Positions 1-7,491 of a stretch of DNA of 25,562 bases are shown here, piece by piece. Every line of letters starts with the position of its first letter. Position 1 is the first letter of the stretch. The stretch is from an uncultured Acetatifactor sp. (GTDB lineage: Bacteria > Bacillota > Clostridia > Lachnospirales > Lachnospiraceae), in contig CAJULV010000057.1 of assembly GCA_910587555.1 (NCBI GenBank), positions 1-25,562 of the forward strand, written 5' to 3'. A model generated the notes under the pieces. The model saw nothing but the letters and a program-made list of their open reading frames with translations, had not been told where the DNA came from and did no database searches. Made by a program: the position numbers and the translations under genes.

Positions 1-866
1 TAATACTTCCCAGACGTTCCGGCTGGCTGCCGAATATATCAACGGATTCTCTGATGCGGTTAGTGATATATTTTTTCTTTATCTGTTGTATCTCCATTTC
101 AGATACGCCGCTGACAATCGCCCTGTCAACCTCACGATTCCAGCGCATACGCATTTCGTTATCGGTTTGAATCTGTTTCGCTTTTGGGTTGTTCTTCCCT
201 ATTTTATTGGTGGCAAGATACAATCCGCTGCTGTCGAAAACATGAAGTTTTTCTTTGTCATCTTTTACAAGAAGATTGATAAGGTCAGTATAGAAATGCT
301 TTACCTCGTCAACAAAATTTTCCTGCTTGAACAGCTTGTTCTTGGCGGTAAAAAGACTGTGCTCATAGACTTCGCCCTTCTTCACGATTTTACAGCCTTT
401 GCGGACCTTCCCGTTTTCGTCAAGTATCTCTTTCTTGGTGCGGACGTGTCTCCCGTTTTCATCGTAAAACATATTGCGTGTCGCGATTTTTTCTATGGGT
501 TCGGGCAACAATTTCCGTTCCGAAAAAATAAGGTGAATATGGTAATTTGTCTTTCGTTTGTTATGGTGCAACGCCGATACGCACTCCACACCATACCTTT
601 CTTTGAAACGGTCTGTAAAAAGCTGTAACAGCTTGTCCGGCTCATAGAGGTTTGGGAATGATTCGGGCAGGGCAATCAATGATAAATTCCCTCGCCTCAA
701 TGCACTTCCCCTCCGTACCGCTTTTTTCAAATTCCTGCTGATTACATTTCGCAAGCTCCGTCCAATAGCGGCGGTCTGTCGTTTCATAGACCGCATACAG
801 GTTTTCCTGCTTTGCGTTGCTGGATATATAAGTGATCCTGCCCCTGACATTGGGCAGCTTGCTCAT
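1..866 (-). pseudogene. MobA/MobL-family relaxase, frameshifted, runs off window edge
   Basis: Relaxase N-terminal region of the MobA/MobL type, which nicks oriT and starts transfer of mobilizable elements. The first 62 codons from ATG 866 read MSKLPNVRGRITYISS and so on, then stop at 642. Shifting frame near 675 restores a long open frame to base 1, beginning ALPESFPNLYEPDKL. It contains the metal-binding histidine motif HHNKRKTNYHIHLIF, with the HIH triad expected for relaxase motif III. The break is explained by a 4-bp tandem duplication (CAATCAAT at 673-680 on the plus strand); removing one CAAT gives continuous FIIALPESF. The C-terminal part lies outside the window. A GGAGGG stretch lies about 35 bases upstream of the ATG, too far to be an obvious ribosome site. 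As read, the product would be a 74-residue stub, so mobilization by this copy is likely lost. Family membership is confident; the exact subfamily is not. Confidence 0.85.
673..680. repeat. 4-bp tandem duplication (CAAT x2) causing the relaxase frameshift
   Basis: The plus strand reads CAATCAAT. Deleting one unit joins the two relaxase reading frames without losing or altering family-typical residues, so this is the most economical cause of the frameshift. A sequencing or assembly error is the main alternative. Confidence 0.75.
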
Positions 867-930
867 GCGGATAAATGAATGTCTTTGTATTGTGCTTTGT
901 CCTCCCTCTGCTGGAGCATTGGAAGTTTAA

Positions 931-1764
931 ACCAGAGAACCCTTTTTTCTCATCTTTCGCCTTTATATTCAGCAGTTCCTGTCAGTTTCCTGCTCGAAAG
1001 GGCTCATAGACACGGAACATCTGGCTTTTGCCAGTGACGGTACCCCTGTCCGGACTGCTGCGCAGCAGCGAAAAAAACGGATCTGCGATTGTAAGAAAAA
1101 AGGCTCTTCTTCCTGCAATTGCAAACGCCTTTATTCTCAGCCGGACTGCAACTGGGGATGGGACTCCCATCGGGAATGCTATTTCTTCGGTTACCACCTC
1201 TACATGTATGTGGCTTCCGATTCCTACAGCGATCTCCCTGTATTCCCACTTTTGGAGAGGGCTTCCCGGCATGATATGCTTTCTTTTCTGCATTCCTTTT
1301 TCACTATGAAAGCATATCTTCCGGAATTTCACATTGAAAAACTCCTTCTGGATTCTGCACACGACGCTTATGCTGTCTATGAATACTGCAGACGGGAAAA
1401 CATCACGCCCTTTATCGACCTCAATCCCGGACATACCGGACATTTTACCTATAAGGACGATTTTACCATTGATGAAGACGGCGTTCCAATCTGTAAGTTG
1501 GGCTTACGTATGCATAAAGATGGATATGAGGCTGCCAAACACCGGGCAAAATACCGATGTCCTAAAGCGGACCGAAAACATGGCTGCTTCTGTGAACAAC
1601 CCTGTTCACCGGCAAAATACGGCAGAACCGTACATATCTTTACCGATGACAATCCAAAGTTATTTAACATACCGCCAAGGGACAGTAACGCATGGAAAAA
1701 GGAATATGACGGAAGGACTTCCGTGGAACGCTCCAACAAGCGCGAGAAAGAGGACTATAAATTA
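931..1764 (+). pseudogene. Remnant of a DDE transposase (IS4/IS1182-like superfamily)
   Basis: The frame is open from 931, just after a stop at 928, but has no plausible start codon near its beginning. It translates as HLAFASDGTPV, then a Cys/Lys-rich stretch, CNWGWDSHRECYFFGYHLYMYVAS cut in two by a Met codon at 1204, LLLDSAHDAYAVY, CEQPCSPAKYGR, and RTSVERSNKREKEDYKL. The conserved Asp (SDGT), Asp (LLDSAHD) and Glu (SVERSNKRE) fit the DDE triad of large Clostridia transposases. Both the N-terminal part and the C-terminal tail that normally follows EDYKL are missing. At about 1765 the sequence changes without a frame break into an IS982-type transposase. The simplest reading is a truncated insertion sequence that was itself interrupted by IS982. 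The exact IS family is less certain than the transposase assignment. Confidence 0.7.
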
Positions 1765-2685
1765 ACTTGTTGTGCTAGTAGATTTAGAAAACTTGATTTT
1801 ATTTTGCTTGTTTATACAATTATTGATGACTTGTACCAACAGTTTATCCCTGCTTCTGTCTCACAAAGGAAAAATGTGAATACCGCAAAAATGTCCGACT
1901 CTGAAATAATCACTTTGAGCATCTGCGGTGAGCTGGTTAGAATGGATTCTGAAAATGCCTGGTATTCATTTGTAAAACGTAACTACCGGCACCTTTTTCC
2001 CAGGCTCTGCTGCCGTACCCGGTTCAACAGGACCAGGAGGGTGCTTCTACAGGTGACGGAGTTGCTCCGACAGAAACTGGTCCATTGCTTTCCGATACCA
2101 GCCAGTCGTTATTTTGTGGTTGACAGCTTTCCTCTTCCCGTGTGTAAGTTCGGACGTGCCCGCTACTGCCGTTCCTTCCGTGAGGACGGGGCAAATTACG
2201 GAAGGTGCCCTTCCAAGAAAGAGACCTATTTCGGCTTCAAGGTTCATGCCATGATTACCTTGGAAGGTTATATCACGGCATTTGAGGTCACTCCGGCCTC
2301 AGTGGATGACCGGGAAGGGCTACGGGACCTTGCGGAAAACAAATTAGGCCTGGTAATCCTCGGAGACAAAGGGTATGCTGGGGAAGTCCTTTGGGATGAC
2401 ATGCGCAGGCAAGGGATATGCCTGATGTCATTGAAGCCTTCCAGTTATAAGAAGAACTGGCCAGTGGAAATACGGCGTCTCATCTTTCGTTTCCGGCGAA
2501 GGGTGGAGACCGTATTCTCGCAGCTTAGCGGGCAGCTGAATGCAGAAAAAGTGCTTGCAAAAAGCTTCCGGGGATTATGTACCCGACTTCAGGACAAAGT
2601 ATTGGGACATAATCTGTGCATGGCATTCAACAGTATATTCCGCTCCTCCTGTGACATTGGTAAAATCAAACAGTTGATATTCTGA
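1204..2685 (+). CDS. Fused ORF: old transposase fragment + IS982-family transposase
   Basis: An open frame of 493 codons. Residues 1-187 belong to the upstream transposase remnant. From about residue 188 (KLDFILLVYTIIDDLYQQ) to the end the protein is an IS982-family transposase. Its catalytic triad is visible as D307 (VVDSFPLPVC), D388 (ILGDKGYAG) and E435 (RRRVETVFSQL). The IS982 part lacks its own ATG before MSDSEIITLS, about 45 residues into the conserved region. The true product is therefore unclear: a fusion starting at 1204, a shorter protein from an internal start, or nothing. No clear terminal inverted repeats or target-site duplication could be read on either side, so the element's edges (about 1765 and somewhere after 2685) are approximate. 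Codons and length of the IS982 part look intact apart from the start. Confidence 0.75.
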   Translation: MYVASDSYSDLPVFPLLERASRHDMLSFLHSFFTMKAYLPEFHIEKLLLDSAHDAYAVYEYCRRENITPFIDLNPGHTGHFTYKDDFTIDEDGVPICKLGLRMHKDGYEAAKHRAKYRCPKADRKHGCFCEQPCSPAKYGRTVHIFTDDNPKLFNIPPRDSNAWKKEYDGRTSVERSNKREKEDYKLTCCASRFRKLDFILLVYTIIDDLYQQFIPASVSQRKNVNTAKMSDSEIITLSICGELVRMDSENAWYSFVKRNYRHLFPRLCCRTRFNRTRRVLLQVTELLRQKLVHCFPIPASRYFVVDSFPLPVCKFGRARYCRSFREDGANYGRCPSKKETYFGFKVHAMITLEGYITAFEVTPASVDDREGLRDLAENKLGLVILGDKGYAGEVLWDDMRRQGICLMSLKPSSYKKNWPVEIRRLIFRFRRRVETVFSQLSGQLNAEKVLAKSFRGLCTRLQDKVLGHNLCMAFNSIFRSSCDIGKIKQLIF

Positions 2686-2704
2686 AAATTTACACTTTCA
2701 GAAT
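2679..2704. terminator. Inverted repeat overlapping the IS982 transposase stop codon
   Basis: A perfect 9-bp stem, ATTCTGAAA (2679-2687) with TTTCAGAAT (2696-2704), has an 8-base loop and includes the TGA stop at 2683-2685. It is AT-rich and lacks an immediate T-run. It could be a weak terminator or lie near the right end of the element. A second small hairpin (GGCTT, then TTT, then AAGCC) follows near 2720. Confidence 0.4.
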
Positions 2705-2777
2705 CTGGAAGGGCTTTTTTGGCTTTTTAAGCCTTTCAACAAACTATGCAGTTTCTAATTATTATTTTAAGACAAGT

Positions 2778-2806
2778 AAAAAGCAACCAAACTAAGGTTG
2801 CTTTTT
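2778..2806 (-). terminator. Rho-independent terminator after CAP gene A
   Basis: An 11-bp perfect stem AAAAAGCAACC / GGTTGCTTTTT with a 7-base loop lies just beyond the stop of the CAP gene at 2820. It has T-runs in both directions and could also end transcription coming from the transposase. A related hairpin with the same GCAAC/GTTGC core follows the second CAP gene. Confidence 0.8.
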
Positions 2807-2819
2807 ACACAATATGCTA

Positions 2820-4085
2820 TTAGTTTCGGAGACTGTTTACAAGATCTGTGAAATAATCAAGATCTTCCTGGGTTATGTCTCCATCTGCAACAGCATCCTC
2901 TCCAGTCTTGACACCCTCTGTACCATATACTGTCTGACCATTCCCTGTTTCAGGATCTTCTACAGAATCAATCTCTTCCACAACTCCGTCATTTACTGCT
3001 GCATCAATATCAATGTTACCATTTGCATCTGTGTAGTTATCCATTACCTCTTTAGCGTACCCCAGATACACCCAGTAGTTGCCGCATCTGGCTACAGAGA
3101 TGTACTGGAGACCGGGGTCTGTCATCGCCGCCCAGTGACCCCGACTTGCTTTCCATGCCGCATATATCTCTGCAACTGAACTGTACCCTTGCCCGATATT
3201 CTCTACGTTTGCCCCGCTTCTTACTACTACATCGTGAGTGTAGTTGGATACGAGATTCTTGGCGCTTGCAAGTGCATTGGAATCCAGTGTTCCATTAGCG
3301 GTTACCGTTGAAAGACCCATTGCCTGTCTGTCGGCGTTCAGCAGAGCGACAAACTCACTATTGCAAAGTTGAGCCTCTTCTGCTGTATCAGCGGTCTTAG
3401 CGGCTGTTTCAGGATTAGTTGTTCCCTGGTTAGATGCCTGACTGGAACCGGAGCCAGAACCCTGACTACCACTTGCTGTCTTAGTTGTTGTGGTTGCGGG
3501 CTTCTCCGCTACGATGTAGCCATTGCTTACAAATGCGGTTTCACCATCCAGCTCAATCTGATACCAACCTGTTTCTTCGCACTGCCCTGTCACGATGACT
3601 TCCTGACCGTAAGCCAATCGTCCAACCTTTTCTCCATCCGTTGACGGTTGGTTTCTTACATTTACCGCTGATTTAGCGTACATCGTACTTGACATCTCGT
3701 TGATGGTGTAAGGAGAATCTGCTGTTTCTTCCCCTGTGGTTGTCCCGGCCTGGTTTGCCTCGTCTGTCTGGTCTGCACTGCCGGACTGCCCGGTCTGCGT
3801 CACGCTGCCGCTTTCATCGGCATTCCCGTCAGAGGATGCCTCCGCCCCGGTTTCAGGCTCCGCTGTGGACTCCGGTGTTTCTTCTGCCGATGGTTCTTCT
3901 ATGGGTTCCGCCGTTTCCTCCGGTTCGGATTCCATAGCCCCGGTTCCATCTGCCCCGCTTCCCTGGCTGCTTTCTGCATCCGCCATGGCTTGAACCTTGC
4001 CGTCCCCCTCCATCCTGTTTCCGCAGCCAGCAAAAACGCTGGCTGTCATTGCTGTGATTAGCAATGCCGTCACGATTTTCTTCAT
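2820..4085 (-). CDS. Secreted lipoprotein with SH3b and CAP domains (copy A)
   Basis: A 421-residue exported protein. Residues 1-20 form a signal peptide with lipobox VFAG and C21 as the lipidation site. Residues 25-130 are a low-complexity Glu/Thr/Ser linker. An SH3b domain spans about 133-193 (MYAKSAVNVRNQ, VGRLAYGQEVIVTG, GWYQIELDG) and would bind cell-wall peptide. A Gly/Ser linker leads to a CAP/SCP domain at 241-343, with NYTHDVV, ENIGQGY and SRGHWAAM carrying candidate His/Glu site residues H284, E295 and H317. The acidic tail contains DANGNIDID. It is read from ATG 4085 with AGGAGGAG about 6 bases upstream. It has a near-twin at 4909-6192; 826 bp in the middle are identical while both ends differ. 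CAP proteins of Clostridia are usually cell-surface proteins of uncertain activity, so no enzymatic role is claimed. Confidence 0.9.
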   Translation of the reverse strand: MKKIVTALLITAMTASVFAGCGNRMEGDGKVQAMADAESSQGSGADGTGAMESEPEETAEPIEEPSAEETPESTAEPETGAEASSDGNADESGSVTQTGQSGSADQTDEANQAGTTTGEETADSPYTINEMSSTMYAKSAVNVRNQPSTDGEKVGRLAYGQEVIVTGQCEETGWYQIELDGETAFVSNGYIVAEKPATTTTKTASGSQGSGSGSSQASNQGTTNPETAAKTADTAEEAQLCNSEFVALLNADRQAMGLSTVTANGTLDSNALASAKNLVSNYTHDVVVRSGANVENIGQGYSSVAEIYAAWKASRGHWAAMTDPGLQYISVARCGNYWVYLGYAKEVMDNYTDANGNIDIDAAVNDGVVEEIDSVEDPETGNGQTVYGTEGVKTGEDAVADGDITQEDLDYFTDLVNSLRN

Positions 4086-4144
4086 GTCCGTCTCCTCCTC
4101 GTTGAGATTCTTTCTCCGAAAATCCGTTCAGGGATTTATCCACC

Positions 4145-4174
4145 TATATAGTACCCCCCCGGATTTTTTGTCAA
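4145..4174 (-). promoter_or_regulatory. Promoter of CAP gene A
   Basis: On the minus strand TTGACA (4169-4174) is followed by a G-run and a CTATATAG -10-like stretch near 4145-4151. The block is conserved in front of the second CAP gene, so promoter and gene were copied together. Confidence 0.6.
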
Positions 4175-4236
4175 TAGGAACCTCATCATCGAAAACCGAA
4201 ATCATAAAACTTAGATACAGTCCCATTGCATAACAA

Positions 4237-4419
4237 ATGGCAATGGAAAAGACGACAATCGAAAACTGCCTCTTGCAATTTCTGCAGGATGTATATAATC
4301 TTAATGATCTAGGGAATATGCCTGATAAGGTAAAGGAAGATATGGACAGGAAAGAGATTATCCAAAAGCACATCAAGGAATTCAGTACGATATGGCAGGG
4401 TGAAAGTAACGGAAGCTAG
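4237..4419 (+). CDS. Possible small protein, 60 residues, unrecognised
   Basis: A short open frame beginning MAMEKTTIENCLLQF with a mixed-charge, probably helical composition and plausible codon use. An in-frame stop sits immediately before the ATG, and I see no convincing ribosome site. It lies between CAP gene A and the left tRNA-derived repeat, in a region (4175-4506) that otherwise shows nothing recognisable. It could be a fragment of a larger mobile-element gene. Function unknown; it may not be expressed. Confidence 0.3.
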   Translation: MAMEKTTIENCLLQFLQDVYNLNDLGNMPDKVKEDMDRKEIIQKHIKEFSTIWQGESNGS

Positions 4420-4506
4420 TACACCTGTCTGCCAAATGCGGCGAAGAAGAAAGGGAAGCGTCTAATCCTCAAAAGCTCGAAAACGTAATCATAACACATG
4501 TACACA

Positions 4507-4578
4507 AAAAACAGCGGAACCCCACATTTTATGGGATTCCGCTACATAAAAAGAAGAGCGATAGACGGGACTCGAACC
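4507..4578. repeat. Left att-type direct repeat (tRNA-Gly 3' end + terminator copy)
   Basis: 72 bases identical to 8097-8168. The copy holds the tRNA-Gly(GCC) terminator hairpin and the last ~22 bases of the tRNA gene (T-arm and 3' acceptor strand), then diverges at 4579. This is the signature left when an element integrates in a tRNA 3' end. The tRNA fragment itself is not functional. The copy should be the outer attachment site of the 4579-8168 island. Confidence 0.85.
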
Positions 4579-4621
4579 TTTTTCAATCCCGGAAAGCCAA
4601 TAAAATCAAGGAGAAATGCAC

Positions 4622-4652
4622 ACTGTCTACCGTGTGTCTACAGAATGTCTAA
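4622..4652. repeat. TGTCTAC repeats inside the left island end (candidate integrase arm sites)
   Basis: TGTCTAC occurs at 4624-4630 and 4635-4641, with TGTCTAA at 4646-4652. The same pattern, ACTGTCTAC, a 3-4 base gap, then TGTCTACAGAAT, occurs in the same orientation at the other end of the island (8062-8085). Short repeats near both att ends are the usual form of integrase arm-binding sites; their role here is inference. Confidence 0.5.
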
Positions 4653-4766
4653 AAGTAAAAGCAGCTCTTCGTCCGCATAGATACCATTAGGCGCACAACC
4701 GCTTAATAGAGTCGCTACGGCAAGCATCATCGCAAAAACTTGTTTTCCTTTTCTTTTCCATTTCAT
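4638..4766 (-). CDS. Tiny lipoprotein-like peptide, 42 residues
   Basis: From ATG 4766 the minus strand encodes MKWKRKGKQVFAMMLAVATL and then LSGCAPNGIYADEELLLLL before a TAG at 4638. It has a basic N-terminus, a hydrophobic core and an LSGC lipobox with C24 as the lipidation site. GGGAGAG lies about 8 bases upstream, a good ribosome site. The mature part is only about 19 residues and ends inside the TGTCTAC repeats, so it may be the truncated start of a longer lipoprotein gene cut off when the element end formed. A genuine small secreted peptide is the alternative. I do not recognise a family. Confidence 0.5.
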   Translation of the reverse strand: MKWKRKGKQVFAMMLAVATLLSGCAPNGIYADEELLLLLDIL

Positions 4767-4867
4767 ACGATTTACTCTCCCTTTCTAAAGTATATACATA
4801 TAGTAAAATACTACTAAGGAAAAGAAATTTTCATTTGAAGTTTCTGCAGAATACGAACGGATTAAAA

Positions 4868-4893
4868 AAAGCAACCCGGTTAGGAGTTGCTTT
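4868..4893 (-). terminator. Rho-independent terminator after CAP gene B
   Basis: Stem AAAGCAAC / GTTGCTTT with a 10-base loop, followed on the minus strand by a run of T's. It sits 16 bases beyond the stop codon of CAP gene B. Confidence 0.8.
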
Positions 4894-4908
4894 ACTTTCT
4901 GTGATTAA

Positions 4909-6192
4909 TCACCAGTTATCAAAGATATCATCAATTTCGTCCGATATTTCTTGCGTCATGTCTCCATCTGCAACAGATTGCTCTCCAGTCTTGACACCCT
5001 CCGAGCCATACACTGTCTGACCTTTCCCTGTTTCAGGGTCTTCTACAGAATCAATCTCTTTCACGACCCCGTCATTTACTGCTGCATCAATGTCAATGTT
5101 ACCATTTGCATCTGTGTAGTTATCCATTACCTCTTTAGCGTACCCCAGATACACCCAGTAGTTGCCGCATCTGGCTACAGAGATGTACTGGAGACCGGGG
5201 TCTGTCATCGCCGCCCAGTGACCCCGACTTGCTTTCCATGCCGCATATATCTCTGCAACTGAACTGTACCCTTGCCCGATATTCTCTACGTTTGCCCCGC
5301 TTCTTACTACTACATCGTGAGTGTAGTTGGATACGAGATTCTTGGCGCTTGCAAGTGCATTGGAATCCAGTGTTCCATTAGCGGTTACCGTTGAAAGACC
5401 CATTGCCTGTCTGTCGGCGTTCAGCAGAGCGACAAACTCACTATTGCAAAGTTGAGCCTCTTCTGCTGTATCAGCGGTCTTAGCGGCTGTTTCAGGATTA
5501 GTTGTTCCCTGGTTAGATGCCTGACTGGAACCGGAGCCAGAACCCTGACTACCACTTGCTGTCTTAGTTGTTGTGGTTGCGGGCTTCTCCGCTACGATGT
5601 AGCCATTGCTTACAAATGCGGTTTCACCATCCAGCTCAATCTGATACCAACCTGTTTCTTCGCACTGCCCTGTCACGATGACTTCCTGACCGTAAGCCAA
5701 TCGTCCAACCTTTTCTCCATCCGTTGACGGTTGGTTTCTTACATTTACCGCTGATTTAGCGTACATCGTACTTGACATCTCGTTGATGGTGTAAGGAGAA
5801 TCTGCTGTTTCTTCCCCTGTGGTTGTCCCGGCCTGGTTTGCCTCGTCTGTCTGGTCTGCACTGCCGGACTGCCCGGTCTGCGTCACGCTGCCGCTTTCAT
5901 CGGCATTCCCGTCAGAGGGTGCCTCCGCCCCGGTTTCAGGCTCCGCTGTGGGTTCCGGTGTTTCTTCTGCCGATGGTTCTTCTGTGGGTTCCGCCGTTTC
6001 CTCCGGTTCGGATTCCATAGTTCCGGTTCCCTCTGCCCCGCTTTCCTGGCTGTCAGCATTCCCGTCCTGGCTGCTTTCTGCATCCGCCATGGCCTGCACC
6101 TTGCCGTCCCCCTCCATCCTGTTTCCGCAGCCAGCAAAAACACTGGCTGTCATTGCCGTGATTAGCAATGCCGTCACGATTTTCTTCTTCAT
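4909..6192 (-). CDS. Secreted lipoprotein with SH3b and CAP domains (copy B)
   Basis: A 427-residue twin of the protein at 2820-4085: signal peptide with lipobox VFAGC, acidic low-complexity linker, SH3b domain (about 139-199), Gly/Ser linker and CAP/SCP domain (about 247-349). The SH3b-CAP core is identical in DNA and protein to copy A. The linker differs by several substitutions and a short insertion (DGNADSQESG). The C-terminal tail differs outright: it ends in EISDEIDDIFDNW instead of EDLDYFTDLVNSLRN. It starts at ATG 6192 with AGGAGGAG upstream and has one more Lys at its N-terminus than copy A. It lies inside the island and is divergent from the Cro/CI-type regulator, with about 295 bp between them. 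Likely a cell-surface protein; substrate unknown. Confidence 0.9.
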   Translation of the reverse strand: MKKKIVTALLITAMTASVFAGCGNRMEGDGKVQAMADAESSQDGNADSQESGAEGTGTMESEPEETAEPTEEPSAEETPEPTAEPETGAEAPSDGNADESGSVTQTGQSGSADQTDEANQAGTTTGEETADSPYTINEMSSTMYAKSAVNVRNQPSTDGEKVGRLAYGQEVIVTGQCEETGWYQIELDGETAFVSNGYIVAEKPATTTTKTASGSQGSGSGSSQASNQGTTNPETAAKTADTAEEAQLCNSEFVALLNADRQAMGLSTVTANGTLDSNALASAKNLVSNYTHDVVVRSGANVENIGQGYSSVAEIYAAWKASRGHWAAMTDPGLQYISVARCGNYWVYLGYAKEVMDNYTDANGNIDIDAAVNDGVVKEIDSVEDPETGKGQTVYGSEGVKTGEQSVADGDMTQEISDEIDDIFDNW

Positions 6193-6251
6193 GTCCGTCT
6201 CCTCCTCGTTGAGATTCTTTCTCCGGAAATCCGTTCAGGGATTTATCCACC

Positions 6252-6281
6252 TATAGAGTACCCCCCCGGATTTTTTGTCAA
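6252..6281 (-). promoter_or_regulatory. Promoter of CAP gene B (proximal)
   Basis: TTGACA on the minus strand (6276-6281) with a CTATAGAG -10-like stretch about 17 bases on, matching the block before CAP gene A apart from one base in the -10 region. Sequence identity between the two upstream regions ends just past the -35 element. Confidence 0.6.
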
Positions 6282-6352
6282 TAGAAATCTCCGAAATACT
6301 GAAAGGCTCTTCATATTGCCAAAACCGGTTCCAGATTCTTTGTTTCAGCCCA

Positions 6353-6381
6353 ATTATACCACCATCAACAGGATAGTTCAA
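6353..6381 (-). promoter_or_regulatory. Second, distal promoter for CAP gene B
   Basis: Minus-strand TTGAAC (6376-6381), a 17-base spacer and a perfect TATAAT (6353-6358). It lies about 75 bp upstream of the proximal promoter and has no counterpart before CAP gene A, so copy B may be controlled differently. Confidence 0.6.
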
Positions 6382-6431
6382 TCTTTTATGAAACATCTTT
6401 CAGTATATATTTTATATCAACCATCATCAAT

Positions 6432-6461
6432 CTGACATATCCCTAAAAACTTCTATATAAT
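6432..6461 (+). promoter_or_regulatory. Promoter of the Cro/CI-type regulator
   Basis: CTGACA (6432-6437), an 18-base spacer and TATAAT (6456-6461). The -10 box overlaps an ATG at 6460, which rules that ATG out as a start and supports 6487. An AT-rich dyad lies just upstream near 6404-6418. Confidence 0.7.
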
Positions 6462-6486
6462 GATGCCAAAAGGAGTTGGCAAGACA

Positions 6487-6756
6487 ATGGACGAATTCGG
6501 AAAAGTAACCTTGAACTTGGAAAAGCTGATTCAGGAAAAAGGAATAAGTAAGACACAATTATCATATAAGGCAGAGATAAGCCATACCCAGATTAACCGC
6601 TTCTGCAAGAACGATGTGGCCCGGATAGATTTGAATACGATAGCCAGGCTATGCCATATCCTGAAATGCAATGTAGCCGATTTGCTTATATATGAGCCCG
6701 CAGAAAATCCTGGGGTACAGACAGAAAAGCAGCGTGTCAAGGGGAACGTGGAATAA
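6487..6756 (+). CDS. Small Cro/CI-type HTH regulator
   Basis: An 89-residue DNA-binding protein made almost wholly of a Cro/CI-type helix-turn-helix domain: LNLEKLIQEKGISKTQLSYKA, with helices 2 and 3 around ISKTQLSYKAEISHTQINRF, then LNTIARLCHILKCNVADLL. This fits the small HTH_26-like regulators common on Clostridia mobile elements. The start at 6487 is chosen because AAAAGGAG lies 12 bases upstream and an earlier ATG at 6460 falls in the -10 box. It is transcribed away from CAP gene B and followed by its own terminator, so it is a single-gene unit. A role in controlling the island or the CAP gene is plausible from position only. Confidence 0.85.
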   Translation: MDEFGKVTLNLEKLIQEKGISKTQLSYKAEISHTQINRFCKNDVARIDLNTIARLCHILKCNVADLLIYEPAENPGVQTEKQRVKGNVE

Positions 6757-6759
6757 ATT

Positions 6760-6788
6760 GGCGCTTCGCTTTAAGCGCCGCCCTTTTT
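6760..6788 (+). terminator. Rho-independent terminator of the HTH gene
   Basis: Perfect 7-bp stem GGCGCTT / AAGCGCC with a 6-base loop, followed by GCCCTTTTT. It begins three bases after the stop codon. Confidence 0.85.
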
Positions 6789-6841
6789 ATGCCGCGAAAG
6801 CCCCTTGATGCGGCGGGAACTGGTGTCAGACAATGGGGATG

Positions 6842-7151
6842 GGGGGATTGATAAATGCACTTCTTATCAATTCCCCTTACCTGTGCCCTTGATACCAGGC
6901 AGTGGACGGGCTATCACATAAATTCTATTCCATTGCCTGGTGCGGAGCATGCAAGCTATTTCTATATTAAATTAGCTGTAGGCTTATCGCTGTGTGCCAA
7001 TAGAAAGCCCGCACGTTCTCCCAGCTTGTGAAAACAGGAGGGATTATTTGTATCGCATATCTTTCGTGATACAAACAACCCCTCCGTCACTTGCCGGTAT
7101 GTATGGGCGTTCCAAAATTGAGCGAGCCGAAGCGAGTGTGTTTCAATTTTG
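6842..7151. other. Non-coding stretch with four successive inverted repeats
   Basis: No convincing gene is seen from 6789 to 7427. Four dyads lie in a row: 6842-6854/6864-6876 (13 bp, one G-T); 6894-6905/6930-6941 (12 bp, one G-T); 7037-7054/7068-7085 (18 bp, two A-C that become G-U in minus-strand RNA); and 7113-7120/7144-7151 (8 bp). Such clusters are typical of transfer or replication origins or structured RNAs on mobile elements. Which of these applies is not shown by the sequence. Confidence 0.5.
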
Positions 7152-7336
7152 ACGATATGAAATGCGTTTGGCAAAGAGGAAATAAATAATCTGACATTTT
7201 CTTAAGTGTAGATGAAATATTCTTCTTCAAACCACTGCCTGTCGGAAAAAGATATTTGGTTCAGCTTGCAAAAAATGGTAAAAGGACGTATCATTGGTAT
7301 GGCGGATCCTTCCAGGGATCCGGCTGATGAATGGGG

Positions 7337-7374
7337 AGAGAACCAAACTTTGGCGGGTGGGGTTCTCTTCTTTT
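7337..7374 (+). terminator. Possible terminator hairpin
   Basis: Stem AGAGAACC (7337-7344) with GGTTCTCT (7361-7368), followed by TCTTTTTG. No gene is clearly upstream on the plus strand, so it may be left over from a deleted gene. Confidence 0.35.
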
Positions 7375-7424
7375 TGTGTCTCCTGCTACAGATACCATCA
7401 TACTGCTTTTCCCGTCCTGTGCAA

Positions 7425-7455
7425 GAAAAAAGCGTGCCGTTTTTTGCTGCACGCT
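7425..7455 (-). terminator. Orphan rho-independent terminator (minus strand)
   Basis: Stem AGCGTGC (7431-7437) with GCACGCT (7449-7455); on the minus strand it is followed by a run of T's. No minus-strand gene lies upstream of it now (7456-8096 holds the plus-strand integrase remnant), which suggests a gene was lost here. Confidence 0.5.
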
Positions 7456-7491
7456 GTATGAGTTACTGCTTTTATAGGGAGATTTTAATTT

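Noticed and set aside
4135..4143. TTATCCACC, resembling a DnaA box, in the CAP gene leader (also near 6242)
   Set aside because: Only one 8-of-9 match in each copied leader, with no cluster of boxes and no dnaA gene; it is part of the duplicated 5' region.
4557..4578. tRNA-like sequence in the left repeat
   Set aside because: It holds only the last ~22 bases of tRNA-Gly with no D-arm or anticodon arm, so it is an attachment-site remnant and not a tRNA gene.
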